DNA of 47,382 bases from a virus: positions 1 to 47,382 of the IMG/VR virus record IMGVR_UViG_3300021375_000048. The stretch is one strand, 5' to 3'. Made by a program: the position numbers and the translations under genes. Shown in pieces: positions 23,941 to 31,274 of the stretch. Below the pieces are notes generated by a model. That model searched no databases, was not told the origin of the DNA, and saw only the letters and a program-made list of their open reading frames with translations. Position 1 is the first letter of the stretch. Every line of letters starts with the position of its first letter.

Positions 23941-24765
23941 TTATGAAAGTCTAATTTGGAAGGTTTTAAATGTTGTATTTGTATTTGCAGGTGTGACTAA
24001 TAATCTCATGTTTCCACTATCTATATCACTTGAAAGTGAGAATAATGAAGAACTTGAGAATGCATCACCGTATTGTACAAAGTACGCATTTGAACCATCG
24101 TTAATTAATAATACTTCAGTCGCATGAGTTCCAGCACTAGCATGAGATGCCATTACGACATACTTAATTGCTTTATTACCAGTTGCGTTTGAACTCAAGA
24201 CTTGGTCAGCCGTAGTTGCAGTCAATTCACTTGTTGTGAAGAAACCTTGAACTAAGTTTGAAATCGAAGTCTGAGCGACTACCTCTAAAACATCTCCTGA
24301 AACTGCAGTTGCTTGTAGTGTAATTGAACTAGTAGAAGTTCTTGCATAGTCGTCTCCGACAACAAGTTTAATACCGTTCAGGTAAACCTGTTCTAAACCA
24401 AGTGTATACGATAAAGATGTTCCGTTATCGTCATTACCTGAGAATAGAGTTTGGTTTCCTGTCACACTGTAAGTAAATGTAGTGACACCAGTAGAAGGTG
24501 CGTCTGTGAAACCTAATGTTCCACTTCCGTTAGTGGACAATAGTTGTCCACTTGTACCATCACTGGTTGGGAATGTTAATGCATCATTTATTGTTAGAGA
24601 GGCTGGGTTAGACCCAACTTCTACAACAGCAGCGCTTCCATCGTTCTTTTCAGTGTAAAACCTACCGTGGTAAGTATTTACAGCAAGTTCCCCTAGTGAT
24701 AAATCACTAGTCGCAGGGACTTCGTTCTGAGTCGAACTTCTTTTAAATTGGATTACTGTTGCCAT
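23941..24765 (-). CDS. Tail fibre-like protein, 274 aa
   Basis: Starts MATVIQFKRSSTQNEVP...LSLGELAVNTYHGRFYTEK, the well-known N-terminal attachment-type motif of phage fibres (basic RS followed by GELAxN). The middle is a beta-rich segment with FTYSVTGNQTLFSGNDDNG. The C-terminal module (IKYVVMASHASAGTHATEVLLIND...LLVTPANTNTTFK) is shared with the next two genes. It shares its N-terminus with the 521-aa fibre, so both may dock at the same kind of site. Ribosome site TAGGAGAGTAAA. Confidence 0.8.
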   Translation of the reverse strand: MATVIQFKRSSTQNEVPATSDLSLGELAVNTYHGRFYTEKNDGSAAVVEVGSNPASLTINDALTFPTSDGTSGQLLSTNGSGTLGFTDAPSTGVTTFTYSVTGNQTLFSGNDDNGTSLSYTLGLEQVYLNGIKLVVGDDYARTSTSSITLQATAVSGDVLEVVAQTSISNLVQGFFTTSELTATTADQVLSSNATGNKAIKYVVMASHASAGTHATEVLLINDGSNAYFVQYGDAFSSSSLFSLSSDIDSGNMRLLVTPANTNTTFKTFQIRLS

Positions 24766-24802
24766 TTTACTCTCCTATTGAATTGGTTAATCGAACTATT
24801 AA

Positions 24803-26368
24803 TTAAAATGTTCCACCATCAATAGCTGTAATTGCAACTGCACCTGAAGTGAGTGTGAAATTATCAGAAGCAAATGAAGCAATACCTTTTACTGAAGTTG
24901 TTGCATCTTTAATAGATACAGCACCACTTGAAACATCAAAGATAGCAGAAGCAAAACTTGCGATACCTTTATTAGATGTTGTAGCGTCTTCTGCAGACAA
25001 TGTGATTGCACCGTCAGCGTTAGTCACATCAAGTCCTTCACCAGCAGTTAAAGTTGCAAGTTCCATGTCTCCATTAGAACCATTACCAATCATTAACTGT
25101 CCAGCTGTTGGAGCTGCACCGTCTAATGAAGTAATTGAACCACTTAGAGCAAGACCAGTTGCTTCTAATCCACCGAATACTGCGTCCATCGCTGTACCAC
25201 TGAATACTGAAGAACTATCTGTTGCAGCTTTTAATGCAGTAAATTTTTGAGTATTTTCGTCCATACCGAAGAAACCAAGTTTAGCAGCTCCATCGTTATA
25301 TTTGAATTTAATACCTCTATCTAAGTTATCATCTGAAGCATCAGAACCAATTTCAAACACTGGGTCTGCAATTGAAACTGTTGTTGAGTCTACAGTTGTT
25401 GTTGTTCCTGAAACAGTTAAGTTTCCAGTGATTGTAGCATTACCTGCAACACTGATATTTGTAGATGTGATATCATCTGAAGTAAGTGTTCCGTCAACAT
25501 CTACGTCATTAAATGTCACGTTAGATGTTGTTGCAACTGCCTGACCAATAGCGAAAGTCGCTGCTTGACCTGATACAGAAGTTGTCACACCAGTTCCACC
25601 AGTAAATGTGATTGACTGAGAGTCTAAGTCGACTGCACCAGTTCCTGAATCACCAGCAAGGTCTAAGTCCTGTGCTGTCACTTGTGAATCTACATATGCT
25701 TTAACAGATTGTTGAGAAGGAACTTTAACTGCAGAGTCTGAAGCCATATTGTCTTCGTCTACAAAGAAGTCTATATTTCCAACTTGAACTGCGTTATCAG
25801 CGATTGTGACTGCACCACTTGATGCCATAGTCACGTCACCACTTAGTGATACGTTATCAAATGAATTAGAACCATCATGAACAAGCAATTGTCCGCCTGT
25901 TGGAGATGATATATCTGAGTCTGTTGCACCTGCAAGTGTTGATGTTGTTGATAAGAATGATAAGTTTCCACTACCGTCTGTACCAATTACTTGGTTTGCA
26001 GAACCGTCTGCAGTTGGAAGTGTGAATGTTGTTGAAGCACTTAATGTATCAGCAGCTTTCAATGCAACGAAGTTTGTTCCGTTGTCTGAATCTTCTAATA
26101 ATTGTACACTTGCACCAGCAGTTGAACCATTACCAACTTTAAAGTTAGATGGAGTTGCTTTTGCACCGTCCATGATGTCTGTATAGTATTTACCACCGAC
26201 TTCGTGAATAGCTGCAGCCCCTAATGAGTCTACTGATTCTATGTATAATTTAGCACTTGCACCATCATTCGACCTATCCTGAACGTACGCCAATTCACCT
26301 TCTGATAAATCAGATACTGCAGGAGCAGCCGAACCCGTACTTCTTTTAATTTGAATTACTGTTGCCAT
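24803..26368 (-). CDS. Tail fibre-like protein, 521 aa
   Basis: I use the ATG giving MATVIQIKRSTGSAAP, which has the site TAGGAAAATAAAA and aligns with the start of the 274-aa paralogue. An ATG at 26413 would add 15 residues without a good site. It contains the GELAYVQD N-terminal motif, long Ala/Ser/Asp-rich beta repeats, the shared GNLTVSGTTTTVDSTTVSIAD module near residue 320, and two TTSxKGIASFASxxFxxxSGAV repeats near the end. The C-terminus is AIDGGTF. It is probably a structural fibre. Confidence 0.82.
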   Translation of the reverse strand: MATVIQIKRSTGSAAPAVSDLSEGELAYVQDRSNDGASAKLYIESVDSLGAAAIHEVGGKYYTDIMDGAKATPSNFKVGNGSTAGASVQLLEDSDNGTNFVALKAADTLSASTTFTLPTADGSANQVIGTDGSGNLSFLSTTSTLAGATDSDISSPTGGQLLVHDGSNSFDNVSLSGDVTMASSGAVTIADNAVQVGNIDFFVDEDNMASDSAVKVPSQQSVKAYVDSQVTAQDLDLAGDSGTGAVDLDSQSITFTGGTGVTTSVSGQAATFAIGQAVATTSNVTFNDVDVDGTLTSDDITSTNISVAGNATITGNLTVSGTTTTVDSTTVSIADPVFEIGSDASDDNLDRGIKFKYNDGAAKLGFFGMDENTQKFTALKAATDSSSVFSGTAMDAVFGGLEATGLALSGSITSLDGAAPTAGQLMIGNGSNGDMELATLTAGEGLDVTNADGAITLSAEDATTSNKGIASFASAIFDVSSGAVSIKDATTSVKGIASFASDNFTLTSGAVAITAIDGGTF

Positions 26369-26405
26369 TTTTATTTTCCTATAAAAATTAATTGTTTTTA
26401 AATGA

Positions 26406-26490
26406 CCCGTCACTTTCGGGGCCGTTGATTACATAATATTTAAAACCTGTCCACTCACTATGTGGGTCGATACCTTCACTGGTTGGTATC
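26406..26490 (-). other. Non-coding gap with three tandem stem-loops
   Basis: The 148 bases between the 81-aa gene and the 521-aa fibre start hold no gene. Three small hairpins can be drawn: CCCG/CGGG (26406-26420), CCAC/GTGG (26451-26465) and GATACC/GGTATC (26469-26490). Each loop contains TCACT (AGTGA in the RNA). None has a proper U-tract. They may be an RNA-processing or translation-control element. Confidence 0.4.
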
Positions 26491-26505
26491 CTTGATTTGT
26501 ATTAG

Positions 26506-26513
26506 TATTTAGA
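26506..26513 (-). promoter_or_regulatory. Possible variant late promoter (TCTAAATA) before the 521-aa fibre
   Basis: TCTAAATACTAATAC on the minus strand just after the stop of the 81-aa gene. It is about 137 bases from the fibre start, so the mRNA would carry the stem-loop region as its leader. It is weak because the box deviates from consensus. Confidence 0.35.
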
Positions 26514-26516
26514 CAA

Positions 26517-26762
26517 TCAAAATGTTCCACCGTCTATAGAAGTGGTAGTTGTCCATTTATCAGAAGAGGCATCATATGAAAGAAGTCCGTCATCTGTTTC
26601 TGTTGCATTTACATCTGCAAGTTCGTTTAAATTTTTAGTTGATATGTCTGTAGAGGTTGATGCATTTCCTATCGCAACCTGTTTTGCACGAAGATTACCT
26701 TGTCCTTGTATTCTTCCACCGATAGTTGCAACTCTACTTAATGTTCCTTTTATGTTGCTCAT
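26517..26762 (-). CDS. Small fibre-associated protein, 81 aa
   Basis: Starts MSNIKGTLSRVATIGGRIQGQG, contains the fibre motif LNELADVNATETDDGLLSYDASSDKW, and ends TSIDGGTF. The LLSYDASSDKW type of segment is common in marine phage fibre connectors. It overlaps the end of the upstream gene by 4 bases (ATGA). It may be a short adaptor. Confidence 0.72.
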   Translation of the reverse strand: MSNIKGTLSRVATIGGRIQGQGNLRAKQVAIGNASTSTDISTKNLNELADVNATETDDGLLSYDASSDKWTTTTSIDGGTF

Positions 26763-27091
26763 CTTGTCACTCCTGGCGTCACAATTGCCTGTCCTTCAAC
26801 AACTCTAGTTTTGTTTCCTCCACCACTGGTGACTGTCATGTCGTAAACATATCTACCAGCTTCTAATGCTGTTGTTTGTGTATCTGTTAATGCCATGGTC
26901 ACTTGCCCACTCGCTTCTTGTACGGTGCATGTGAATGTTCCACTTGCAGTTGCAGAAGAATATGTTTTTCTTATTTGTGCAGCTGCAGAATATCCTGACA
27001 TGTTTAATACATCACCTGAAGAGTCTGTGACATCTACAGTGATTGAAAAGTCAGCACCTTGGTCGATAAATATGTTTGCAAGTATAGCCAT
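26759..27091 (-). CDS. Small beta-sandwich structural protein, 110 aa
   Basis: IFIDQGADFSITVDVTDSSGDVLNMSGYSAAAQIRK is the recurrent start of a small Ig-like phage structural protein found next to fibre genes in many marine phages. The rest (VTMALTDTQTTALEAGRYVYDM) keeps the same beta pattern. Its ATG lies 6 bases from a TATAAATA box, suggesting a nearly leaderless mRNA. It could be a baseplate or fibre adaptor; I cannot assign it to a T4 gene. Confidence 0.76.
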   Translation of the reverse strand: MAILANIFIDQGADFSITVDVTDSSGDVLNMSGYSAAAQIRKTYSSATASGTFTCTVQEASGQVTMALTDTQTTALEAGRYVYDMTVTSGGGNKTRVVEGQAIVTPGVTR

Positions 27092-27097
27092 ATATAC

Positions 27098-27105
27098 TAT
27101 TTATA
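27098..27105 (-). promoter_or_regulatory. T4-type late promoter, leaderless geometry
   Basis: TATAAATAGTATAT followed directly by the ATG of the 110-aa gene, in the 19-base gap behind the 302-aa repeat gene. Confidence 0.84.
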
Positions 27106-27110
27106 CCTTT

Positions 27111-28019
27111 TTAACCCTTATTGAATTGAGCAGTTGGAACTGACTGGTGAATTTTCTCTAAAGTTCCACCATCATTGACATAAATCTCGTCAACCTTTTC
27201 TACACTTCCAGCATTATTTCTGTATACACCTTTAACTTTTGCAATCGGGCCAACTGTTCTAGTTGTTGTATATGGTTGTTGGAATGTATAATTTTGTTGG
27301 AAACTATAAGGTGATTGATATGCATGTTGATATGTTGAAGGTTGTCTAGCATTTGCAATATAAGGATTTCTATAGATTACAGGGTGTTGGTAAATACTAG
27401 GTTGTTGATTCACATATGTACTTGGAGTTCTTGCAGGTGTTTCAAAACTATATGATGCCTGACGGTTATATGTAAATGGTGTTCTACCCTGTCTTGCATA
27501 TGTACTTGGAGTTTGAGATATGTATGGGTATGGTTGTTGTGCGTTTGCCTCATATGGATACGGTTGTTGTGCATTTGCAATGTATGGGTATGTTGCTTGT
27601 GCAATATATGGATACGGTGTTTGTGCATCAGCAATGTATGGATAAGGTTGTTGTGCCTGAGCAACTGGTGTAGTTGCAGGTCTTCTTGCAGTATATGGGT
27701 ATGCTATCTGACCACTATTAATAAATGGATATGGATTCTGTTTATTTGCACTATATGGATAAGTTCTTACTGCAGTTGCAATAGGTCTTGTTCCACTTGT
27801 TTGTTTATTTGCTTGATACGACACTTGAACAATATGTGGATATTGTGCAGTGTTTTGTCTGTTTGCAGTAAAAGAATATGGTTGTTGTCTAATATTCTGA
27901 ACATTTACTGGTTGCCTTGTAGGTTGTTGAAAACTATAAGGTTGTTGAGATGTGACCTGCAATGTATATGGAGTCTGATATTGAAAACTATAAGGTTGTT
28001 GTGTTTGTCCTATTGCCAT
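27111..28019 (-). CDS. Glutamine/proline/tyrosine repeat virion protein with cap domain
   Basis: A 302-aa protein. It starts MAIGQTQQPYSF, paralogous to the 310-aa protein. Residues about 8-253 are PY repeats dominated by QQPYSF, PYPYIANAQ and PSTY units. Most proline spacings are even, with a few exceptions around residues 78-125. Residues 255-302 are a non-repeat cap containing KVKGVYRNNAGSVEKVDEIYVNDGGTLEKIH, a motif of phage fibre ends. Acidic residues occur almost only in the cap. Excellent ribosome site (GGAGGATAAGAA). It directly follows the 413-aa repeat gene. Confidence 0.8.
   Translation of the reverse strand: MAIGQTQQPYSFQYQTPYTLQVTSQQPYSFQQPTRQPVNVQNIRQQPYSFTANRQNTAQYPHIVQVSYQANKQTSGTRPIATAVRTYPYSANKQNPYPFINSGQIAYPYTARRPATTPVAQAQQPYPYIADAQTPYPYIAQATYPYIANAQQPYPYEANAQQPYPYISQTPSTYARQGRTPFTYNRQASYSFETPARTPSTYVNQQPSIYQHPVIYRNPYIANARQPSTYQHAYQSPYSFQQNYTFQQPYTTTRTVGPIAKVKGVYRNNAGSVEKVDEIYVNDGGTLEKIHQSVPTAQFNKG
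27260..27998 (-). repeat. Coding tandem repeats, Gln/Pro/Tyr type (array 3)
   Basis: In-frame degenerate tandem units of about 18-30 bases, for example six PYPYIA/PYPYEA-type units between about 27500 and 27650. It is more diverged than arrays 1 and 2, so it is probably older. Confidence 0.85.
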
Positions 28020-28487
28020 TTCTTATCCTCCATTAAAATAATGCTATTGAACCACTTACACCAGCACCTAAAGTATATGTAGGTACTGAAGGTGCAGGAA
28101 TAGTAAGTTGAAAAGATGTGGCAGTTGGTAGAGACGGCGCCTGATATGTCATAGATGCAACTGGCACATTTGTAGTTCCAGCAGGTGTCACTAGTTGCAC
28201 ATATGTAAACTGATTACCATACCATAAAGAATTTGGTTGATTGTTAAAGTTTCCAAGTGTTAAGGTGGTGGTACCTGAAGTGATAGGACTCCTGAAAGAA
28301 AGCCATTGGTGTTGGATATAAGGAGATACATCAGGAAAACTACTCCAAGGACTTGAACCAATACCAGTGCTATATTGTGTTGGCCCAGCACCAGCAGACC
28401 TAAATCCTTGATAATGGTATGCATAACTAGATAATGTTCCACCTGTCACTGGATACGGGCCCCAAATTGCAGGGTCGGGAAAAGTGT
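28019..28487 (-). repeat. Copy 2 of the 469-bp nearly identical duplication
   Basis: Gap-free match to 18912-19380. It covers the C-terminal 151 codons of the 413-aa gene plus the ribosome site and start codon of the 302-aa gene. Confidence 0.93.
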
Positions 28488-29274
28488 ATAATGCTGGTTG
28501 TCTTCCAATTGAAGGTGCAGGAATTTGAGCTGTATAAGGGTGTTGATAAGATATTTGTGCTATTACTGGAGTTTGAAATGTACTCTGAGAATTAGTAGGG
28601 TGTCTATAAGTTATCTGCGCCTGATGTTGATATGTAGTCGGGTGTTGATATGTTGCTTGACTATTGGTACTTACTTGGGCAGTGTATATAGTTGGGGTCT
28701 GATAATTCTGTTGATAACTATATGGTTGTGTTCCCTGTGCTTGATATATAGAAGGTTGTTGACCAGTATCATTAAATGTATAAGGTTGTTGTCCTTGTCT
28801 TTCATATGTTTGTTGATAATTCTGTTGAAAACTGTAAGGTGCTTGACCTTGTGTTGCATATGTAGAAGGTTGTCTTCCAGTTGCACTATATGGTGTTTGT
28901 CCTTGTCTTGCATATGTAAATGGCGTTCTTCCTGTTGCCTGATATATTATAGGCGCTCTTCCAGTATTTTGAGTAGTAGTTTGTGCATTTGCAATGTAAG
29001 GATATGTCTGTTGTGCAGATGCAATATATGGATAATTTGCAGTTGCCTGAACTATGGAAGGGGTCTGTCTATTTGCAATATAAGGTGTTTGTGCAGCTGC
29101 AGGTTGTCTTGCATTTGCAGGTTGTCTATTTTGATATGTAAAAGGTGTTTGTGCATTTGCAGGTTTTCTTGCAATATATTGTGCTATAATAGGTGTACGA
29201 CCTTGTGCAAGTCCCTGTCCTTGGTAGGGTTGTTGGAACGAAGTTCCTATATTTACATAAATTTCATCAGACAT
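28033..29274 (-). CDS. Proline/tyrosine repeat virion protein with conserved C-terminal domain
   Basis: A 413-aa protein. A very short cap MSDEIYVNIGTSF matches the DxIYV motif seen in the caps of the 490- and 302-aa proteins. Residues about 14-260 are diverse PY repeats (TPFTYARQGQTPYS, QQPYTFNDTGQQPSIYQ, ATYQHPTTYQHQ). Residues 263-413 are the unique YTFPDPAIWGPYP...SGSIALF domain, 92% identical to the 490-aa protein. The repeats differ much more between the two proteins than the domain does. It is probably a fibre shaft with a terminal binding domain. The upstream 597-aa fibre ends 1 base before its start. Confidence 0.82.
   Translation of the reverse strand: MSDEIYVNIGTSFQQPYQGQGLAQGRTPIIAQYIARKPANAQTPFTYQNRQPANARQPAAAQTPYIANRQTPSIVQATANYPYIASAQQTYPYIANAQTTTQNTGRAPIIYQATGRTPFTYARQGQTPYSATGRQPSTYATQGQAPYSFQQNYQQTYERQGQQPYTFNDTGQQPSIYQAQGTQPYSYQQNYQTPTIYTAQVSTNSQATYQHPTTYQHQAQITYRHPTNSQSTFQTPVIAQISYQHPYTAQIPAPSIGRQPALYTFPDPAIWGPYPVTGGTLSSYAYHYQGFRSAGAGPTQYSTGIGSSPWSSFPDVSPYIQHQWLSFRSPITSGTTTLTLGNFNNQPNSLWYGNQFTYVQLVTPAGTTNVPVASMTYQAPSLPTATSFQLTIPAPSVPTYTLGAGVSGSIALF
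28488..29235 (-). repeat. Coding tandem repeats, Pro/Tyr type (array 4)
   Basis: In-frame, degenerate repeat units of 18-33 bases encoding P-x-x-Y motifs, here including Ala/Thr/His-rich variants (TYQHPTTYQHQAQITYRHPT). No stop codons in frame. Less regular than arrays 1 and 2. Confidence 0.83.
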
Positions 29275-29275
29275 A

Positions 29276-31069
29276 TCATATCACAAACCATAAGTGTCCA
29301 GTCGAAGTACTACCTACTTGAGTAGGTGCAGTACTTGTAGTCTCGTAATCTAACTGAACAGAATTACTACTAACGGTTAATCCGTTCGAGGTATTTAGGT
29401 CGATTGTGATTGTCCCATCTAAAGGGTCATCAGCACCACCATTCGCATTGTCCACGTATGTTTTTACAAGACCTTTAGAAGCTGCAACATCTATAATTGC
29501 ATTCATTCTATCGTCTGAGAAATACTTATTGTTCGAACCTTCTGAAACATTATCTGTAGTATTACTTGGGTCTACAGGTTCCCAATATCCTGCACTAGCA
29601 TCCCATGCAAGGATTTGACCTGCAGTAGGAGATGAAGTATAATTAATATCACTTAAATCATTTGCAGTATTGTTTGCAAGGTTGTCTTCTGTTGCAGATA
29701 ATCTCAACTCATCACCAACTTTACTTACTGTAATATTAGTGTGGTTAGAGTGATTTAATATAGTGTCTGTTCTTGTTGATACCCTTGCATCAGTATAATA
29801 CAAATTGGTGCCTTCACTCAAGTTTGCTGTATTTTTAGTTGCAAGTCTAGTATCAAAAGCAGAGTTTGCTCTAGTATCAGTATAATACAAATTAGACCCT
29901 TCTGTCAAGTCTCCTGTATCATGATTTGCAATACTAGAAACTGTACCAGTGACATCACCAGTTAAGTCTCCTGCAAAGTTTGTACTTGCAGTAATTAATG
30001 TACCAGTAATTGCAGCTGCAGTTGAACTACCGATTACTGTACCGTCTATATTACCACCATTAATGTCCACTGTAGTCAATGTGGAGGTGCCTGTTGCATT
30101 TAAATCTGTTGAGTATACAGTTGACCACCTTTTACTACTAGACCCTAAGGCACGAGTATTATTCGTATCTGATATTATATCAGAATCTACTGAACCTGTC
30201 AAGCTAATCGTATCACCACTAGCATTACCTAAATCAATATTACCATTTAGTGTAGTGTTTCCAGTGACTGTTAAATCTGAAGAGAAAGTACCTGCAGTTG
30301 CAGATATACTTGAAGAGAATGTACCAGTTGTTCCTGCGACATCTCCAGCAGAAGTAAGTGAACCAACTCCAACATTACCACTAAATGAACCAGTAGTTGC
30401 ACTTGTAATTGCACCACTATTGATAGACATAGTTCCATCTGTAAGTGTTGGTGCAGTTAATGTTTTACCACTTGCAAGTGTGACATTATCTTGGTGATAT
30501 ACATTTCCGTCAAACTCTATTTTTGCACTTGTTGAAAGTGTAGTTGTTGCATTAATAGAAGTCTCATTAAATATGATTCCACTATCATTGTTGTTGTAAA
30601 TTACATTTTCTGCAGTTTGGTTAAAGAACCCTGTTGCAACACCTGAATCTGCAACTCCTAAGTATGAACCAGTGTATGAATATACAGTAATCTTATCACC
30701 AACAGTCGCACCAGTAGCAAGTGTAATCTGACTATAAGTGTTTCCACTTAATACACCGAATCCACCGATTGTATAATCATCATCTTTTATTTGATGGTCT
30801 CTTTCTGCATAAACTTGTAGTCTATCTTTTTTAAACTCTAGTGTATTACCAAAACTATCTGTTCCTGAAAATGTAGTTTGTCCTGCAGTTGCAATAAAAA
30901 TAAACTCTTGGAAGAAGAATGACTTATCTTCAATACTGTTTACTGCGTCTACAATAGTACCTTGACTTGTAGTTCTAAGTCCACCTATATCTCCAACATC
31001 TGTAGAAACCTCGTTAAAGGTTTTTCTAAAGTCTTCTAAAGTACTGAATTGGTCTACTTGTTTAGCCAT
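29276..31069 (-). CDS. Tail fibre-like protein, 597 aa
   Basis: The N-terminal part (VDQFSTLEDFRKTFNEVSTDVGDI...FFFQEFIFIATAGQTTFSG) is a known marine T4-like fibre start. The middle has GSFSGNVGVGSLTSAGDVAGTTGTFSSS-like beta repeats, GSVDSDIISDTNNTRALGSSSKRW and three SEGxNLYYTDxR units. The C-terminus is STGHLWFVI, like GDLWVLYS of the 651-aa fibre. It comes directly after the giant baseplate-region protein and a 70-aa partner, so it may be the main fibre attached there. It overlaps the 70-aa gene by 8 bases. Confidence 0.84.
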   Translation of the reverse strand: MAKQVDQFSTLEDFRKTFNEVSTDVGDIGGLRTTSQGTIVDAVNSIEDKSFFFQEFIFIATAGQTTFSGTDSFGNTLEFKKDRLQVYAERDHQIKDDDYTIGGFGVLSGNTYSQITLATGATVGDKITVYSYTGSYLGVADSGVATGFFNQTAENVIYNNNDSGIIFNETSINATTTLSTSAKIEFDGNVYHQDNVTLASGKTLTAPTLTDGTMSINSGAITSATTGSFSGNVGVGSLTSAGDVAGTTGTFSSSISATAGTFSSDLTVTGNTTLNGNIDLGNASGDTISLTGSVDSDIISDTNNTRALGSSSKRWSTVYSTDLNATGTSTLTTVDINGGNIDGTVIGSSTAAAITGTLITASTNFAGDLTGDVTGTVSSIANHDTGDLTEGSNLYYTDTRANSAFDTRLATKNTANLSEGTNLYYTDARVSTRTDTILNHSNHTNITVSKVGDELRLSATEDNLANNTANDLSDINYTSSPTAGQILAWDASAGYWEPVDPSNTTDNVSEGSNNKYFSDDRMNAIIDVAASKGLVKTYVDNANGGADDPLDGTITIDLNTSNGLTVSSNSVQLDYETTSTAPTQVGSTSTGHLWFVI

Positions 31070-31274
31070 TTATCTTTTCCACTATTTGAGTAAGAATGTT
31101 TTTCATATCGTTTATATCACTCTTAATATTATTTATTTCTTCTACTTGTTTTTTATAGTTATCTTTTCTAAGTTTTTGTAATCTCCATGCACTTATGTCC
31201 GTATTTACAATTGCAGAAGATTCGGAATCTCTTAACAAAGATGTATGTCCTTCTACTTTGATATACTCAGACAT
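31062..31274 (-). CDS. Small coiled-coil virion protein, 70 aa
   Basis: Starts MSEYIKVEGHTSLLRDSESSAIVNTD. The second half is a coiled coil (KLRKDNYKKQVEEINNIKSDINDMKNIL). Small proteins of this type lie at the same place in marine T4-like phages. The ATG overlaps the stop of the 2219-aa gene (TAATG), which is why I prefer it to an in-frame codon 18 bases further upstream. It could be a trimeric connector or chaperone for the fibre; function unproven. Confidence 0.8.
   Translation of the reverse strand: MSEYIKVEGHTSLLRDSESSAIVNTDISAWRLQKLRKDNYKKQVEEINNIKSDINDMKNILTQIVEKING

Noticed and set aside
26369-26413. Upstream ATG adding 15 residues to the 521-aa fibre
   Set aside because: The extra residues do not match the paralogue, and the ribosome site TAGGAAAATAAAA serves the ATG at 26368.
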